DNA of 64,000 nt from Shewanella cyperi (GTDB taxonomy: Bacteria > Pseudomonadota > Gammaproteobacteria > Enterobacterales > Shewanellaceae). Below are positions 35,499 through 44,643 of this stretch, in pieces; positions within the stretch are counted from its first letter, which is position 1; every line of letters starts with the position of its first letter. The notes under the pieces are model-generated. The model searched no databases. It saw only the letters and a list, made by a program, of their open reading frames with translations, and was not told the origin of the DNA. The position numbers were made by a program, and so were the translations under genes. The stretch covers positions 62,001 to 126,000 of the forward strand of contig NZ_CP071501.1 in NCBI RefSeq assembly GCF_017354985.1, written 5' to 3'.

Positions 35499-37274
35499 TT
35501 AGCCCCGATGGGCGGCAATAAAATCATCTATTTGCTGTTCCAGCACCGACATGGGCACTGAGCCGTTTTCCAACACAGCGTCGTGGAAGGCGCGGATGTC
35601 GAATTTGTCACCCAGGGCCGTCTCGGCCTTGGCCCGCAGGCGCTTGATGGTCAGCTCTCCAATCTTGTAGGACAGGGCCTGACCGGGCCAGGAAATGTAG
35701 CGGTCTATCTCTGTGGTTACATTGTGCAGTGACAGCGCAGTGTTGCCGGCCATGAAGTCTATGGCCTGCTGCCGGGTCCAACCCTTGGCGTGCATGCCGG
35801 TATCCACCACCAGACGGGCGGCACGCCACATTTCATAGGTCAGGCGGCCGAAGTTGCTGTAGGGATCCTTGTAGAAGCCGCCTTCCAGACCGAGGAATTC
35901 ACTGTACAGGCCCCAGCCCTCACCGAAGGCGGAGATATAGCTGTAGCGCCTGAAGTTGGGCAGTTGCTCCAGCTCCTTGTTGATGGAGATCTGCAGATGG
36001 TGACCGGGCACGGCCTCGTGCAGTGTCAGGGCCTCCAGTTCGTACAGGGGACGCTTGTCGAGGGCATAGGTGTTGACCCAGTAGTAGCCGGCCCTGTCAT
36101 CGGATTCGCTGCCGGAATAACGTCCTGTGGTGTACTTGGGGGCGATTTCCGCCGGTACGGGTTCAATGCCGTAGGGCGCCCGTGGCAGCTTGCCGAAGAA
36201 GCGCGGCAACATGGCATCGGCCTTCTTGGCAATATAGGCCGCTTCCTTCAGCAGTTGCTCCGGGCTGGTGACATAGAAGCGCGGATCGGTGCGCAGGAAA
36301 TGCAGGAAATCGGCGAAACTGCCCTTAAAGCCGGTTTCCTTGATCAGTTGCTCCATCTCGCCACGGATACGCTTCACTTCCTTGAGGCCCAGCTGGTGTA
36401 CTTCTTCCGAGCTCATGTCCAGGGTGGTGTAGTAGCGCACCCGGTTTTCGTAGAAGGCCTTACCGTCGGGCAGATCGTAGGCGGCGATGGATTCGCGGGC
36501 GCCGGGAATGTATTCCTTGGTCATGAAATCATAAAAATCGCGGTACAGGGGCAGCACCTTGTCCCGCACCAGGGCTTCACCGCGACTGCGCAGCTCGGCC
36601 TGCTGCTCGGCGCTGAAACCGGCCGGGAACTGGGTGAAGGGAGCGAAATAGCTGCTGTCCTTAACCGGCACGATAAAGGCGCTGATACTGTCCTCAAACC
36701 CCTTGAGCGTGACCTTGGGCGGGGTGATCCCCGCGGCCAAACCTTGCTTCAGCCAATGGGTTTGCTGGGCGAAATAGGTCGGCAGGGCTTCGAGCTTGGC
36801 CAGATAATGCTGATAGTCCTCAAGGGTCTTGAAATTGCCCTTGCTGATCCCGGCCACGTAGGCGTGGAAGCCACCCTCGGAGGTAATGGGCAGGTAATGG
36901 TCCTTGAAGTGATACATGTCGACATCGTTCTGCAATTGGCCCTGCAATATGTCGGCATTGATCCTGTCGGTCTTGGACAGGCTGCTGCGGTCGAGCTGCT
37001 TGATGGCCGCCAGCAGTTGCGCCTGTTGTTTGAATCTGGCCTCCAGCGCCTGTGGCGACATGTCGGTCAGCTTGCCGGCGGCTGTGGCATCGCCCATGGC
37101 ATAGGCCATTTCGGGGCTGGCGGCCAATTGGGCGGCCCAGGCCTGGTCAATCAGTTGCTGCAATTTGGACGTTTGCCTCGCTTCAATCTGAGAATGGGGT
37201 GCTTGGGCAGCTTGATGAGTACTGCAGGCACCCAAGGCGCATATCAGCAGGGCAGGGGTCAGAATTTTATGCAT
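35499..37274 (-). CDS. DUF885 family lipoprotein (second paralogue)
   Basis: A 591-residue exported lipoprotein with lipobox LGAC (Cys16). The DUF885 body has the putative zinc motif HEAVPGHHLQ and the conserved C-terminal block YISWPGQALSYKIGELTI. It is clearly related to the 625-residue protein at 14571-16448, but divergent outside these blocks. Members are presumed metallopeptidases of unknown substrate. The gene ends seven bases before the lysophospholipase-like start on the same strand, so the two are probably one transcript. Confidence 0.87.
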   Translation of the reverse strand: MHKILTPALLICALGACSTHQAAQAPHSQIEARQTSKLQQLIDQAWAAQLAASPEMAYAMGDATAAGKLTDMSPQALEARFKQQAQLLAAIKQLDRSSLSKTDRINADILQGQLQNDVDMYHFKDHYLPITSEGGFHAYVAGISKGNFKTLEDYQHYLAKLEALPTYFAQQTHWLKQGLAAGITPPKVTLKGFEDSISAFIVPVKDSSYFAPFTQFPAGFSAEQQAELRSRGEALVRDKVLPLYRDFYDFMTKEYIPGARESIAAYDLPDGKAFYENRVRYYTTLDMSSEEVHQLGLKEVKRIRGEMEQLIKETGFKGSFADFLHFLRTDPRFYVTSPEQLLKEAAYIAKKADAMLPRFFGKLPRAPYGIEPVPAEIAPKYTTGRYSGSESDDRAGYYWVNTYALDKRPLYELEALTLHEAVPGHHLQISINKELEQLPNFRRYSYISAFGEGWGLYSEFLGLEGGFYKDPYSNFGRLTYEMWRAARLVVDTGMHAKGWTRQQAIDFMAGNTALSLHNVTTEIDRYISWPGQALSYKIGELTIKRLRAKAETALGDKFDIRAFHDAVLENGSVPMSVLEQQIDDFIAAHRG

Positions 37275-37501
37275 TTTTTAGTTCCTTGTTATTTTGCAGC
37301 CGTCCCGATTATGCCTCAGTCGGAGGGGAAACGTCAGCCCAAACCCCGGGTATATTGGATTCAGAATCGGAGAATTTGTTGATTTCGCGAACAGATTGAA
37401 CATTACTCAGAGGGCGGAAGGAAAATGCATGTTAAACTTGGTCGTCGCCCAAGACCAAGAATAACAACGCATTGGCGGGGCCATTTAAACAGGGGTTAAC
37501 T

Positions 37502-38500
37502 ATGATTGATAATTCGATTCCTTTGGTGGATCTCCACCGGCATCTCGACGGCAATGTACGGGTGCAGACCATATGGGAGCTGGGCCATCAGCACGGTATT
37601 GCCTTGCCTGCGTCTTCCTTGGACACCCTGGCGCCCTTTGTGCAGATCCAGGGCAAAGAGTCCAGCCTGGTGGCTTTCTTGAAAAAGCTGGATTGGATGG
37701 TAGCCGTGCTGGCCGATCTGGATGCGGTCAAGCGGGTGGCCTATGAAAACGTGGCCGATGCCGCCCTGTCCGGCCTGGACTATGCCGAGCTGAGATTCAG
37801 CCCCTATTACATGGCCATGAACCATAAACTGCCCATCGAAGGTGTGGTGGAAGCGGTTATTGATGGCGTGGCCGCCGGCCTGAAAGACTATCCCCAGGTG
37901 AAGATTAAGCTTATCGGCATCATGTCACGTTCTTTCGGTCAGGACGCCTGCACCGCCGAATTGGATGGTTTGCTGGCCCATAAAAACAAGCTGGTGGCCA
38001 TAGATCTGGCCGGTGATGAGCTGGGCTTCCCTGGCGCCCTGTTTAATGACCATTTTGCGCGGGTTCGCAAGGCGGACCTGCAGATCACAGTTCATGCCGG
38101 TGAAGCCGCCGGACCCGAGAGCATGTGGCAGGCGATTCAGGAACTGGGTGCGACCCGCATCGGCCACGGTGTCAATGCGATTCGCGATCCCAAGCTGATG
38201 GAATTCCTGGTGGAAAAACGCATCGGCATTGAGTCATGCCCCACCAGTAACCTGCACACCTCAACGGTCAAGTCCTACCTGGACCATCCGCTGCGCCGCT
38301 TTATGGAAGCCGGGGTGCTGATAGGTCTCAATACCGACGACCCAGGTGTCAGCGCCATCGATATAGCCCATGAGTACAAGGTTGTAGCCGAAGAGATGGG
38401 TTTCAGCGCCGCCGAGTTGGCCCGTCTGCAGCGCAATGGTGTGGAGATGGCTTTCCTGTCCGACAGCGAGCGCAAGGCACTGTATGCCGCCAAGGCCTGA
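37502..38500 (+). CDS. add: Adenosine deaminase
   Basis: A 332-residue metal-dependent enzyme converting adenosine to inosine. The zinc pair HRHLDG (His12, His14), the [12 protein letters not shown] segment (third His and catalytic Glu region), and LNTDDPGVS (catalytic Asp pair) are all present, and the length matches E. coli Add (333). It belongs to purine salvage and acts in the cytoplasm. The ATG at 37502 follows CAGGGG; an in-frame extension of ten residues upstream is not conserved. A strong terminator follows. Confidence 0.93.
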   Translation: MIDNSIPLVDLHRHLDGNVRVQTIWELGHQHGIALPASSLDTLAPFVQIQGKESSLVAFLKKLDWMVAVLADLDAVKRVAYENVADAALSGLDYAELRFSPYYMAMNHKLPIEGVVEAVIDGVAAGLKDYPQVKIKLIGIMSRSFGQDACTAELDGLLAHKNKLVAIDLAGDELGFPGALFNDHFARVRKADLQITVHAGEAAGPESMWQAIQELGATRIGHGVNAIRDPKLMEFLVEKRIGIESCPTSNLHTSTVKSYLDHPLRRFMEAGVLIGLNTDDPGVSAIDIAHEYKVVAEEMGFSAAELARLQRNGVEMAFLSDSERKALYAAKA

Positions 38501-38520
38501 CACGCCCATTTATAGACACA

Positions 38521-38548
38521 AAAAAACCGGCCAATTGGCCGGTTTTTT
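38521..38548. terminator. Bidirectional intrinsic terminator
   Basis: ACCGGCC and GGCCGGT arms around AATT are flanked by an A-run and a T-run, ending both add (plus) and the convergent hemN (minus). Confidence 0.9.
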
Positions 38549-38559
38549 ATTGCCGGGGT

Positions 38560-39936
38560 TTAGATAACCCGGGAGAACTGTTGCTGACGGGCCTTCTCGC
38601 GGAAGTAGACGTCGAAGCACATGCAGATATTGCGGATCAACAACTGCCCTGTATTGGACACAGTGATCTTGCGATCCGCTATGCTGACCAGTTTGTCGTC
38701 GATAAAGGTCTGCAGCAGCTTGAGATCCTGGGCAAAGTAATCTTCGAATACCAGGTCAAACTTCTGGTCTATGGTGGCCATGTCCAGTTCGAAGTGACAA
38801 ATGAGCTGCTTGATTACCGCACGGCGAATTTCATCGTCGGCGTTGAGGTTGCAGCCTTTCCACAGGGCGTGACCCTGGGCATCAATCGCCTCGTAATAGG
38901 GACGAATATCCTTCTGATTCTGGGCATAGCAGTCGCCGATCTGGCTGATTGACGATACACCGAGGCCCAACAAGTCGCACTCCTCCTGGGTGGTGTAGCC
39001 CTGGAAGTTGCGGTGCAGCTTACCGGCCCGTTGCAGCTTGGCCAGCTCATCATCGGGCTTGGCAAAGTGGTCCATACCTATGTACTGGTATCCGGCTTCG
39101 GTCAGTGTATTGATGGTCTGCTGCAACATGGTCAGCTTTTGCTGGGGTGCGGGCAGATCTTCATCCCTGATCTTGCGCTGGGCAGCGAAGCGGGACGGCA
39201 GGTGAGCATAGTTGAACACCGACAGACGGTCCGGTGACAGGTCGAGAATGCGCTTGATGGTTTCGGCGAAAGTCTCGGGAGTCTGGTGTGGCAGACCGTA
39301 GATAAGATCCACGTTGGTGGACTCAAAACCCATGGCCTTGGCGCGGTTGATCAGGTCGAAAATAAACTGCTCGTCCTGCTCGCGGTTAACCGCTACCTGT
39401 ACCTGCTTGTTGAAATCCTGTACCCCAACAGAAATACGGTTGAAGCCGGCCTGTTTCAGGGTGTCGAGCATGGACAGCTCAATCTCACGGGGGTCGACCT
39501 CAATGGAGAATTCCCCTTCGGCAGCGAAGTTGAAATGCTGCTTCAGCAGATCGGTCAGACGCAGTATTTGCTCGGGGCTTAAGAAGGTCGGTGTGCCACC
39601 ACCCCAGTGCATTTGGGTCACTGTGTAGTGCTTGAACAGCGGTGCCCGGCTGACAATCTCGTTGGCCAAATACTCTATGTATTGATCGGCCTTGTGGGCG
39701 TGACGAGTGATTACCTTATTACAACCGCAGTAATAACAAAGCTTTGCGCAAAATGGAATGTGTAGATAGAGTGATAACTTATCGCTCTTGCTGTTGGATA
39801 TGGCCCGCTGCAGATCCTGCTCGGTAAAGGCATCGTTAAACTCCAGCGCCGTTGGATAAGAGGTATAACGTGGACCGCTGTAGTTGTATTTCTCGATCAT
39901 CGACTGATCCCAACTGATTTGGGTTGGCTGTTTCAA
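38560..39936 (-). CDS. hemN: Oxygen-independent coproporphyrinogen III oxidase
   Basis: A 458-residue radical-SAM enzyme decarboxylating coproporphyrinogen III to protoporphyrinogen IX without oxygen. The 4Fe-4S motif is CAKLCYYC (Cys63, Cys67, Cys70) followed by GCNK; GGGTPTFL, VDPREIELSML, VQDFNK and the C-terminus IRNICMCFDVYFREKARQQQFSRVI closely match E. coli HemN in both order and length. The start is TTG at 39936, supported by GGAGGG six bases upstream and by length; the first ATG would remove 12 conserved residues. The gene is part of the conserved hemN-yihI-engB-polA neighbourhood. Confidence 0.95.
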   Translation of the reverse strand: MKQPTQISWDQSMIEKYNYSGPRYTSYPTALEFNDAFTEQDLQRAISNSKSDKLSLYLHIPFCAKLCYYCGCNKVITRHAHKADQYIEYLANEIVSRAPLFKHYTVTQMHWGGGTPTFLSPEQILRLTDLLKQHFNFAAEGEFSIEVDPREIELSMLDTLKQAGFNRISVGVQDFNKQVQVAVNREQDEQFIFDLINRAKAMGFESTNVDLIYGLPHQTPETFAETIKRILDLSPDRLSVFNYAHLPSRFAAQRKIRDEDLPAPQQKLTMLQQTINTLTEAGYQYIGMDHFAKPDDELAKLQRAGKLHRNFQGYTTQEECDLLGLGVSSISQIGDCYAQNQKDIRPYYEAIDAQGHALWKGCNLNADDEIRRAVIKQLICHFELDMATIDQKFDLVFEDYFAQDLKLLQTFIDDKLVSIADRKITVSNTGQLLIRNICMCFDVYFREKARQQQFSRVI

Positions 39937-40039
39937 GTCGTGCCCTCCAATTAATTTAGCAATAGGCGAATTATGCGGCTTCGATGGTCAAATAACTTTG
40001 ATCCATGTTGTAAATTCAAAAATAAGATAGAGAACCATA

Positions 40040-41335
40040 ATGAAAAAAGCGCTGCTCCCTTTATCCCTGATGTTACTCAGTGTCCAGGCCCAGGCCCTGA
40101 CGCTGATCCATGCTGGCCAGATTATCGATGGCCGTTCCGATGCCCCCATGCAGCAGGCGACCCTGGTGCTTGATGGCAACCTGATCCAGGCCATTGAGCC
40201 CGGCTATAGGGCCGCGGCCGAAGGCGATACCGTCATCGACTGGCGCGACGGTACCCTGATGCCCGGCTTTATCGACATGCATACCCATCTGACGTTCAGG
40301 GGGGGCGAGGGCGCGTATCTTGAACCTTACACTCTGAATCCGGCCGATGTGGCCCTGCGTGGTGTCTTGTACGGCCAGAAGACCATGAATGCCGGTTTTA
40401 CCACTGTGCGGGATCTGGGGGACATGGGCAATGCTTCCGTGGCGCTGCGCAATGCCATCAACAAGGGCTGGGTACAGGGGCCAAGGATCTACACCGCTGG
40501 TACCAGCATAGCGACAACCGGCGGCCATGCCGATAAAACCAATGGCCGCAATCTGGAGCTGGTGGGCGATCCCGGGCCCAAGGAAGGGGTAATCAATGGT
40601 GCGGCCGAGGCCTACAAGGCGGTGCGCCAGCGTTATAAGGAAGGAGCCGACCTTATCAAGATCACTGCGACCGGCGGGGTGTTGTCGGTGGCCAAGAGCG
40701 GTGAAAATCCCCAGTTCACCGATGAAGAACTCAAAGCGATAGTGGCGGCCGCCAGTGATTATGGCTTTAAGGTGGCTGTGCATGCCCATGGCAAGGAAGG
40801 CATACGCCGCGCCATTCTCGCCGGGGTCAACACCATAGAGCACGGCACCTATATGGATAAGGACCTGTTCCCTTTAATGAAAAAACATAATGTTGCCTTG
40901 GTACCCACCCTGATGGCCGGTGAGTATGTGACCGAGAAGGCCAAGATTGACGGCTTCTTCCCCGAGTTGGTGCGCCCCAAGGCGGCGGAAATTGGTCCCA
41001 AGATCCAGACTACCTTCGCGGCGGCGTACAAGGCCGGGGTGCGTATTGCCTTCGGGACCGATGCCGGGGTGTTTGAGCATGGTGACAATGCCCGGGAATT
41101 CAGTCTGATGGTGGCGGCGGGTATGCCACCGATGAAGGCGATTCAGTCGGCCACCTCGGTGGCGGCCGAGGTCTTGGGTGAACCCAAAATCGGCATTCTG
41201 GAACCGGGCCGCTTTGCCGATGTGGTGGGGGTCAGAGGCAACCCGCTGAAAGATATCCAGCTGTTGGAGCGGGTGTCTTTGGTGATCAAGGACGGCAAGG
41301 TGGTCAAGATACCCAGAGGCGAACAAGCGGAGTGA
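40040..41335 (+). CDS. Exported amidohydrolase (prolidase/M38-like)
   Basis: A 431-residue periplasmic amidohydrolase. The signal peptide is cleaved near AQA-LT. Metal-binding segments of the superfamily are present: GFIDMHTHL, the KITATGG Lys region, [19 protein letters not shown] and [12 protein letters not shown]. This set resembles the subgroup of imidazolonepropionase-like, Xaa-Pro dipeptidase-like hydrolases found in Shewanella and relatives, several of which act on N-acyl or dipeptide substrates. The precise substrate is unknown. It is divergent from hemN. Confidence 0.86.
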   Translation: MKKALLPLSLMLLSVQAQALTLIHAGQIIDGRSDAPMQQATLVLDGNLIQAIEPGYRAAAEGDTVIDWRDGTLMPGFIDMHTHLTFRGGEGAYLEPYTLNPADVALRGVLYGQKTMNAGFTTVRDLGDMGNASVALRNAINKGWVQGPRIYTAGTSIATTGGHADKTNGRNLELVGDPGPKEGVINGAAEAYKAVRQRYKEGADLIKITATGGVLSVAKSGENPQFTDEELKAIVAAASDYGFKVAVHAHGKEGIRRAILAGVNTIEHGTYMDKDLFPLMKKHNVALVPTLMAGEYVTEKAKIDGFFPELVRPKAAEIGPKIQTTFAAAYKAGVRIAFGTDAGVFEHGDNAREFSLMVAAGMPPMKAIQSATSVAAEVLGEPKIGILEPGRFADVVGVRGNPLKDIQLLERVSLVIKDGKVVKIPRGEQAE

Positions 41336-41337
41336 TG

Positions 41338-41362
41338 AAAAGGGCGCCGAGGCGCCCTTTTT
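41338..41362. terminator. Bidirectional intrinsic terminator
   Basis: GGGCGCC and GGCGCCC arms with a two-base loop are flanked by AAAA and TTTTT. It overlaps the stop of the convergent DUF2489 gene. Confidence 0.8.
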
Positions 41363-41826
41363 CAATGGTTGCTGACCTTGAAGTCGCTGAGACGCTTGGC
41401 CTCATCCAGTATGGCCTGCTCGAACTCGGCTTCGGACTTCATGCGTTCAAAGTCGAGTCGCATCCGCTCCTGCTTCGGCAGGGCCTGGCGCGCGTCCATG
41501 ATGGGATGATCCTTGATGCGCTCAAAGTGAGTAAACAGCGCCGGATAGTCTGGGCTGACCCTGTCGGTGAGCGACAGCACATCAAACAAGCGGGCTATCC
41601 GCACCACACCTTCGGAAATTTCACAGCGATCTTCGGTCATGGCCAGGGCGATATAACGGATATCCCCCAGCACAGATTCGCGGCGGGTATCGGCCTGCTC
41701 CTTGCGTGCCTTGGCTTCTTCAACTTGCTGTTGTTGCTGCTTACGCACCTTCAATAACAGCAAAGTGGCATAGCCTGCCAGGCCCAAAATAATGGCGGCC
41801 CCCAGAATGGTCAGCGTCGTCAGCAT
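41362..41826 (-). CDS. DUF2489 family membrane-anchored protein
   Basis: A 154-residue protein with one N-terminal membrane helix (about residues 5-25), a Gln/Lys-rich coiled-coil-like linker (KVRKQQQQQVEEAKARKEQ) and a cytoplasmic helical domain that matches DUF2489. This family is regularly encoded beside yihI in gammaproteobacteria, as here, 14 bp downstream of yihI on the same strand. Function is unknown. Confidence 0.82.
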   Translation of the reverse strand: MLTTLTILGAAIILGLAGYATLLLLKVRKQQQQQVEEAKARKEQADTRRESVLGDIRYIALAMTEDRCEISEGVVRIARLFDVLSLTDRVSPDYPALFTHFERIKDHPIMDARQALPKQERMRLDFERMKSEAEFEQAILDEAKRLSDFKVSNH

Positions 41827-41840
41827 GCCAGTTTCCCCTA

Positions 41841-42374
41841 TCAGTCTTGCTGGTAGTCTTTCAGTAACTCGGCGCCGGATTCGAATTTCTCCAGCAGATC
41901 GTCGTCGCTGCTTGGGCGGCTGGCCGGAGCCTCGTCGATGTCCGCGATACCCAGCTTTTCCATCAGCGCTTCAATCTTGCTGAGCTGCTTATCAAGCCAG
42001 CTTTGGTCTTCTGCGCTGAGATCGCGACCTTCTTCCAGCATATCCAGCAGGTTGTTGAGGCGCGGATCTTCCTCCAGTGCCAACAGTTTTTGCTCGTCAC
42101 TGAGTTTGGGTTGTTTGACCTTGGCCTGTGGCTTGCTGTCTGTGAGCGTGAGGGCCACCGGCTTTTTACTGCCGTGCCTTGGGTCATTACTGGATTTGCG
42201 TCCGCTTCCAGAGGGCGAGGCCTGGTTCAGCATGCCTTCGTTGTGACGGCTGCCAGCCTTGTTGCCGGAGTCACGCTTGCGTTTGCTGCTTGCGACTTCT
42301 TCGCTCTTTTTCAGTTTGGGTTTGCGTTTGGGGCCGTTTTCGCCGCCCTTGCGCGTCTTTTTGATACGGGTCAT
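41841..42374 (-). CDS. yihI: Der GTPase-activating protein YihI
   Basis: A 177-residue protein with a strongly basic, low-complexity N-terminus (TRIKKTRKGGENGPKRKPKLKK) and an acidic helical C-terminal half (LALEEDPRLNNLLDMLEEG, then LDKQLSKIEALMEKLGI). This is the YihI layout; in E. coli it stimulates the GTPase of the ribosome-assembly factor Der. The position between hemN and the Csr-type RNA matches the E. coli gene order. It is probably co-transcribed with the DUF2489 gene. Confidence 0.9.
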   Translation of the reverse strand: MTRIKKTRKGGENGPKRKPKLKKSEEVASSKRKRDSGNKAGSRHNEGMLNQASPSGSGRKSSNDPRHGSKKPVALTLTDSKPQAKVKQPKLSDEQKLLALEEDPRLNNLLDMLEEGRDLSAEDQSWLDKQLSKIEALMEKLGIADIDEAPASRPSSDDDLLEKFESGAELLKDYQQD

Positions 42375-42425
42375 AACATTCTCAGATCAGATGACAGTGT
42401 TGGCCTTGGAAAACCGAGTCAGGGC

Positions 42426-43106
42426 TCAATCAGCAAGGTGCGAAACAAGGTCGCGTGTTATATCAGATCCCGATGCTTTTTGCATCAGAATGAGGTCGTT
42501 TCCGGCAAATAATAGCCCAAGGCCACTGGCCGCGGCCAGGTATTCAAAGGTTGCGCGGCTGCAGAAGCTGACATGAGCCAGGTTGTTCTTGTGATGCCAT
42601 TTGGCAAAGTTGTCTTCCCGCTGCAACAAACGGGTGTTGATTGCCAAAAATGCGCCGGGCTTCAGCAGGCGAACCAGCAACTCCCACTCGCGCCCCGGGT
42701 TGATAAAGTGCTCAAAGACCCGAAAGCAGCTGACAAAATCATACTGGCATCGCAACAGGTCATGCCTGGGGGCAAGATACACATCGAACTGGTTAAGGCT
42801 GTGACCGGCGGCTTCAATTATGGCGAGGCTGCTGGCATCCAAAAGCCGGCCGTAGTTGAGGCCTTGGAGTCTGGCATCCGTGGTTTTGCTCAATTCCCCC
42901 AGCAGCGGCAACAAAAACTGCGACAACTGCTTTTGCTTTATTCCGCCCGGCTCCCGACCATAACGGCGGCGAATCGCTTCGGGGGGCAGGTGACTGCCGA
43001 CATCCGCAAACACCAGCTCGCAGCGTGGGCAACGGAAGTAGCTGCGTTTCTTGTCCTGGTGAAAAAATGCGGCTTCTCTGTGGTGGCACAGGGGGCAGGC
43101 TTGCAT
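42426..43106 (-). CDS. Zinc-ribbon, methyltransferase-like protein
   Basis: A 226-residue protein. An N-terminal zinc ribbon (Cys4, Cys7, Cys26, Cys29: CPLCH and CPRC) is followed by a class I methyltransferase-like region with FVSCFRVFEHFINPGREWELLVRLLKPGAFLAINTRLLQ, like the second half of Methyltransf_11/23 domains. The SAM-binding glycine loop is weak (GRLLDASSLAIIEAAG instead of LDxGxGxG), so SAM binding is uncertain. The ATG at 43106 starts at the zinc ribbon. It lies inside the yihI-engB interval, where E. coli has no such gene. Confidence 0.75.
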   Translation of the reverse strand: MQACPLCHHREAAFFHQDKKRSYFRCPRCELVFADVGSHLPPEAIRRRYGREPGGIKQKQLSQFLLPLLGELSKTTDARLQGLNYGRLLDASSLAIIEAAGHSLNQFDVYLAPRHDLLRCQYDFVSCFRVFEHFINPGREWELLVRLLKPGAFLAINTRLLQREDNFAKWHHKNNLAHVSFCSRATFEYLAAASGLGLLFAGNDLILMQKASGSDITRDLVSHLAD

Positions 43107-43168
43107 GGGGTTCGGTCCAACTGACTTCCAGGGGCGGGCACCAGTATAACAAGTTGGCGCCCCAAAAG

Positions 43169-43197
43169 AAAAAAGGCGGCAGTAGGCCTGCCGCCTT
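43169..43197 (-). terminator. Intrinsic terminator of the Csr-type sRNA
   Basis: GGCGGCAG and CTGCCGCC arms (43175-43182 and 43189-43196) are followed on the minus strand by a run of six T. No minus-strand protein gene precedes it within 650 bases, so it must end a non-coding transcript. Confidence 0.9.
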
Positions 43198-43600
43198 AAC
43201 ATCGGTGCCTCAGCACCTTATCCTGATTCCAAGTATCCTTACTTGCTATGTGACTTTCCCGGTCAGATCCATCTTTTTCTTACTGCTTTCCTTGCCGGTA
43301 TTTCTCGTTATCGGTCTTCCAGACGCTTTCTATTTCGTCCTGCTATCTTCCTGAACACAGCTTCCGTAGATGGTCTTCTATGACACATCCTGTTCCAACC
43401 CGTCATCATTGACGCTAACTTTACCATCCATGTAGTAAGACTCTCAGTGTGGCAGTAAGAACAATTCTGCAAAGTTCAAAACTGATTTTTCTGCCCATGC
43501 TGACAGTTTTAAGGGTAGTGCTAAACAGCAATTGCCAAACTCGGCGTTTCCCTTATTGGTTTTGACCCGGATCTCAGCGCGAAATCACTACTCATTATTA
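43169..43600 (-). ncRNA. csrB: CsrB/CsrC-family CsrA-sequestering sRNA
   Basis: Read on the minus strand this protein-free interval contains 14 GGA motifs, 13 of them within 43221-43429, several in the form CAGGA(T/A/C) as in CsrB/CsrC/RsmZ RNAs that titrate the translational regulator CsrA. It ends in a strong rho-independent terminator at 43169-43197. The position between yihI and engB is that of E. coli csrC. The 5' end is not fixed; TAATAA-like -10 sequence near 43595-43606 suggests a start close to 43590. No clear TGTAAG-type UvrY/GacA box was found. Gene symbol is provisional (csrB or csrC). Confidence 0.87.
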
Positions 43601-43782
43601 TTATTGGCGAGTGGTCTTAGTAAAGTTATTGTTATTAGTTGACTTTATTCTTATATCTTAAATGTAAACCGTACCGAAACCTGAAAGTTGTTTGAATGAT
43701 TTTTGTACTATCAGTTGGGTTCATCCCGGTACGTCGCCAATTAAACCCAAAAGGGTGATCTTTGTCAAGTCTTTATCTTGTC

Positions 43783-43802
43783 AGTTTACGTTAACGTAAA
43801 CT
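43783..43802. promoter_or_regulatory. Perfect 20-bp palindrome
   Basis: AGTTTACGTTAACGTAAACT reads the same on both strands. It lies upstream of the Csr-type RNA on the minus strand and just past the cytochrome c4 terminator, about 180-200 bases from the likely RNA start. Its form resembles operators of MerR-family regulators such as LiuR, from memory; the regulator is unassigned. Confidence 0.6.
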
Positions 43803-43811
43803 TGGGGCGAT

Positions 43812-43840
43812 AAAAAAGGGTGGACTCATGCCACCCTTTT
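43812..43840 (-). terminator. Intrinsic terminator after cytochrome c4 gene
   Basis: AAGGGTGG and CCACCCTT arms with a seven-base loop; the minus-strand 3' side carries a six-T run. Confidence 0.88.
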
Positions 43841-43854
43841 ATCATCACTCGGTG

Positions 43855-44475
43855 TTATTTCAGACCGGCGATGTACTTTGACAGAGCTTCGATATCCGCA
43901 TCGGTCAGCTTGCCGGCGATATCCTGCATCATGCCGTTCAGATCGTTGGCGCGGGCCTTGGTGCGGAACTTAGTCAGCTGGATCTTGATGTAATTGGCAT
44001 GTTGACCAGCCAGAGATGGGAAACCGGCCAGACCAGCACCTTTACCATCGGGACCATGACAGGCCATACAGGCAGTCACGCCGCGGGACATATCACCACC
44101 TGTGTACAGTTGTTTGCCAAGGGCTGGTACATCTTGTACTTCAATGGCTTGAACTGATTGGCTGGCGAAAAATGCCGCAACATCTTCAATGTCCTGCTGA
44201 CTCAGAGGCATGGCCATGCCACCCATGATGGGATCCATACGGCCTTCTTTACCACCTGATTTGGCAGCACTCTGGAAGTCGTGCAATTGCTTTTCCAGAT
44301 ATTGAGGGTGCTGACCGGCCAGTTTGGGGTACATGTCGATCATGCTGTTGCCATCCATGCCGTGGCAGGCTGAACAGACGAGAGCTTTGGTTTTTCCCGC
44401 TTCGGCATTGCCTTCAGCCATTGCAGTGGAAGACATGGCAGCGAGAACAGACAGCGCAAGAGCTAATTTCTTCAT
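43855..44475 (-). CDS. Diheme cytochrome c4
   Basis: A 206-residue periplasmic cytochrome. The signal peptide is cleaved near AMA-EG. Two c-type heme sites, CSACH (Cys34, Cys37, His38) and CMACH (Cys136, Cys139, His140), lie in two similar halves (YPKLAGQHPQYLEKQLHDF and FPSLAGQHANYIKIQLTKF), the tandem-domain form of cytochrome c4, which passes electrons to terminal oxidases. The methionine ligands are plausible in MGGMAMP and the second-half MMQDIAG. It is divergent from engB, as c4 genes often are. Confidence 0.93.
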   Translation of the reverse strand: MKKLALALSVLAAMSSTAMAEGNAEAGKTKALVCSACHGMDGNSMIDMYPKLAGQHPQYLEKQLHDFQSAAKSGGKEGRMDPIMGGMAMPLSQQDIEDVAAFFASQSVQAIEVQDVPALGKQLYTGGDMSRGVTACMACHGPDGKGAGLAGFPSLAGQHANYIKIQLTKFRTKARANDLNGMMQDIAGKLTDADIEALSKYIAGLK

Positions 44476-44643
44476 AGCGTTCCAACTTCTTGTTAAGATT
44501 ATTGTCCTGAGCTTACCGGCCTGGCCCGCAAGCGTGGTAAAATACACTGAGTATAGTCGGGCAAATATTTTACACGAAAACCTGTAAAAGTAAGCAAATC
44601 TTCAGAAAATATGCCCGATGCCGAATAAATTTTGGAGCCAAAT

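Noticed and set aside
35790..37382. A 530-codon frame on the plus strand opposite the DUF885 gene
   Set aside because: It mirrors the DUF885 coding strand with no start signal or domain; antisense shadow.
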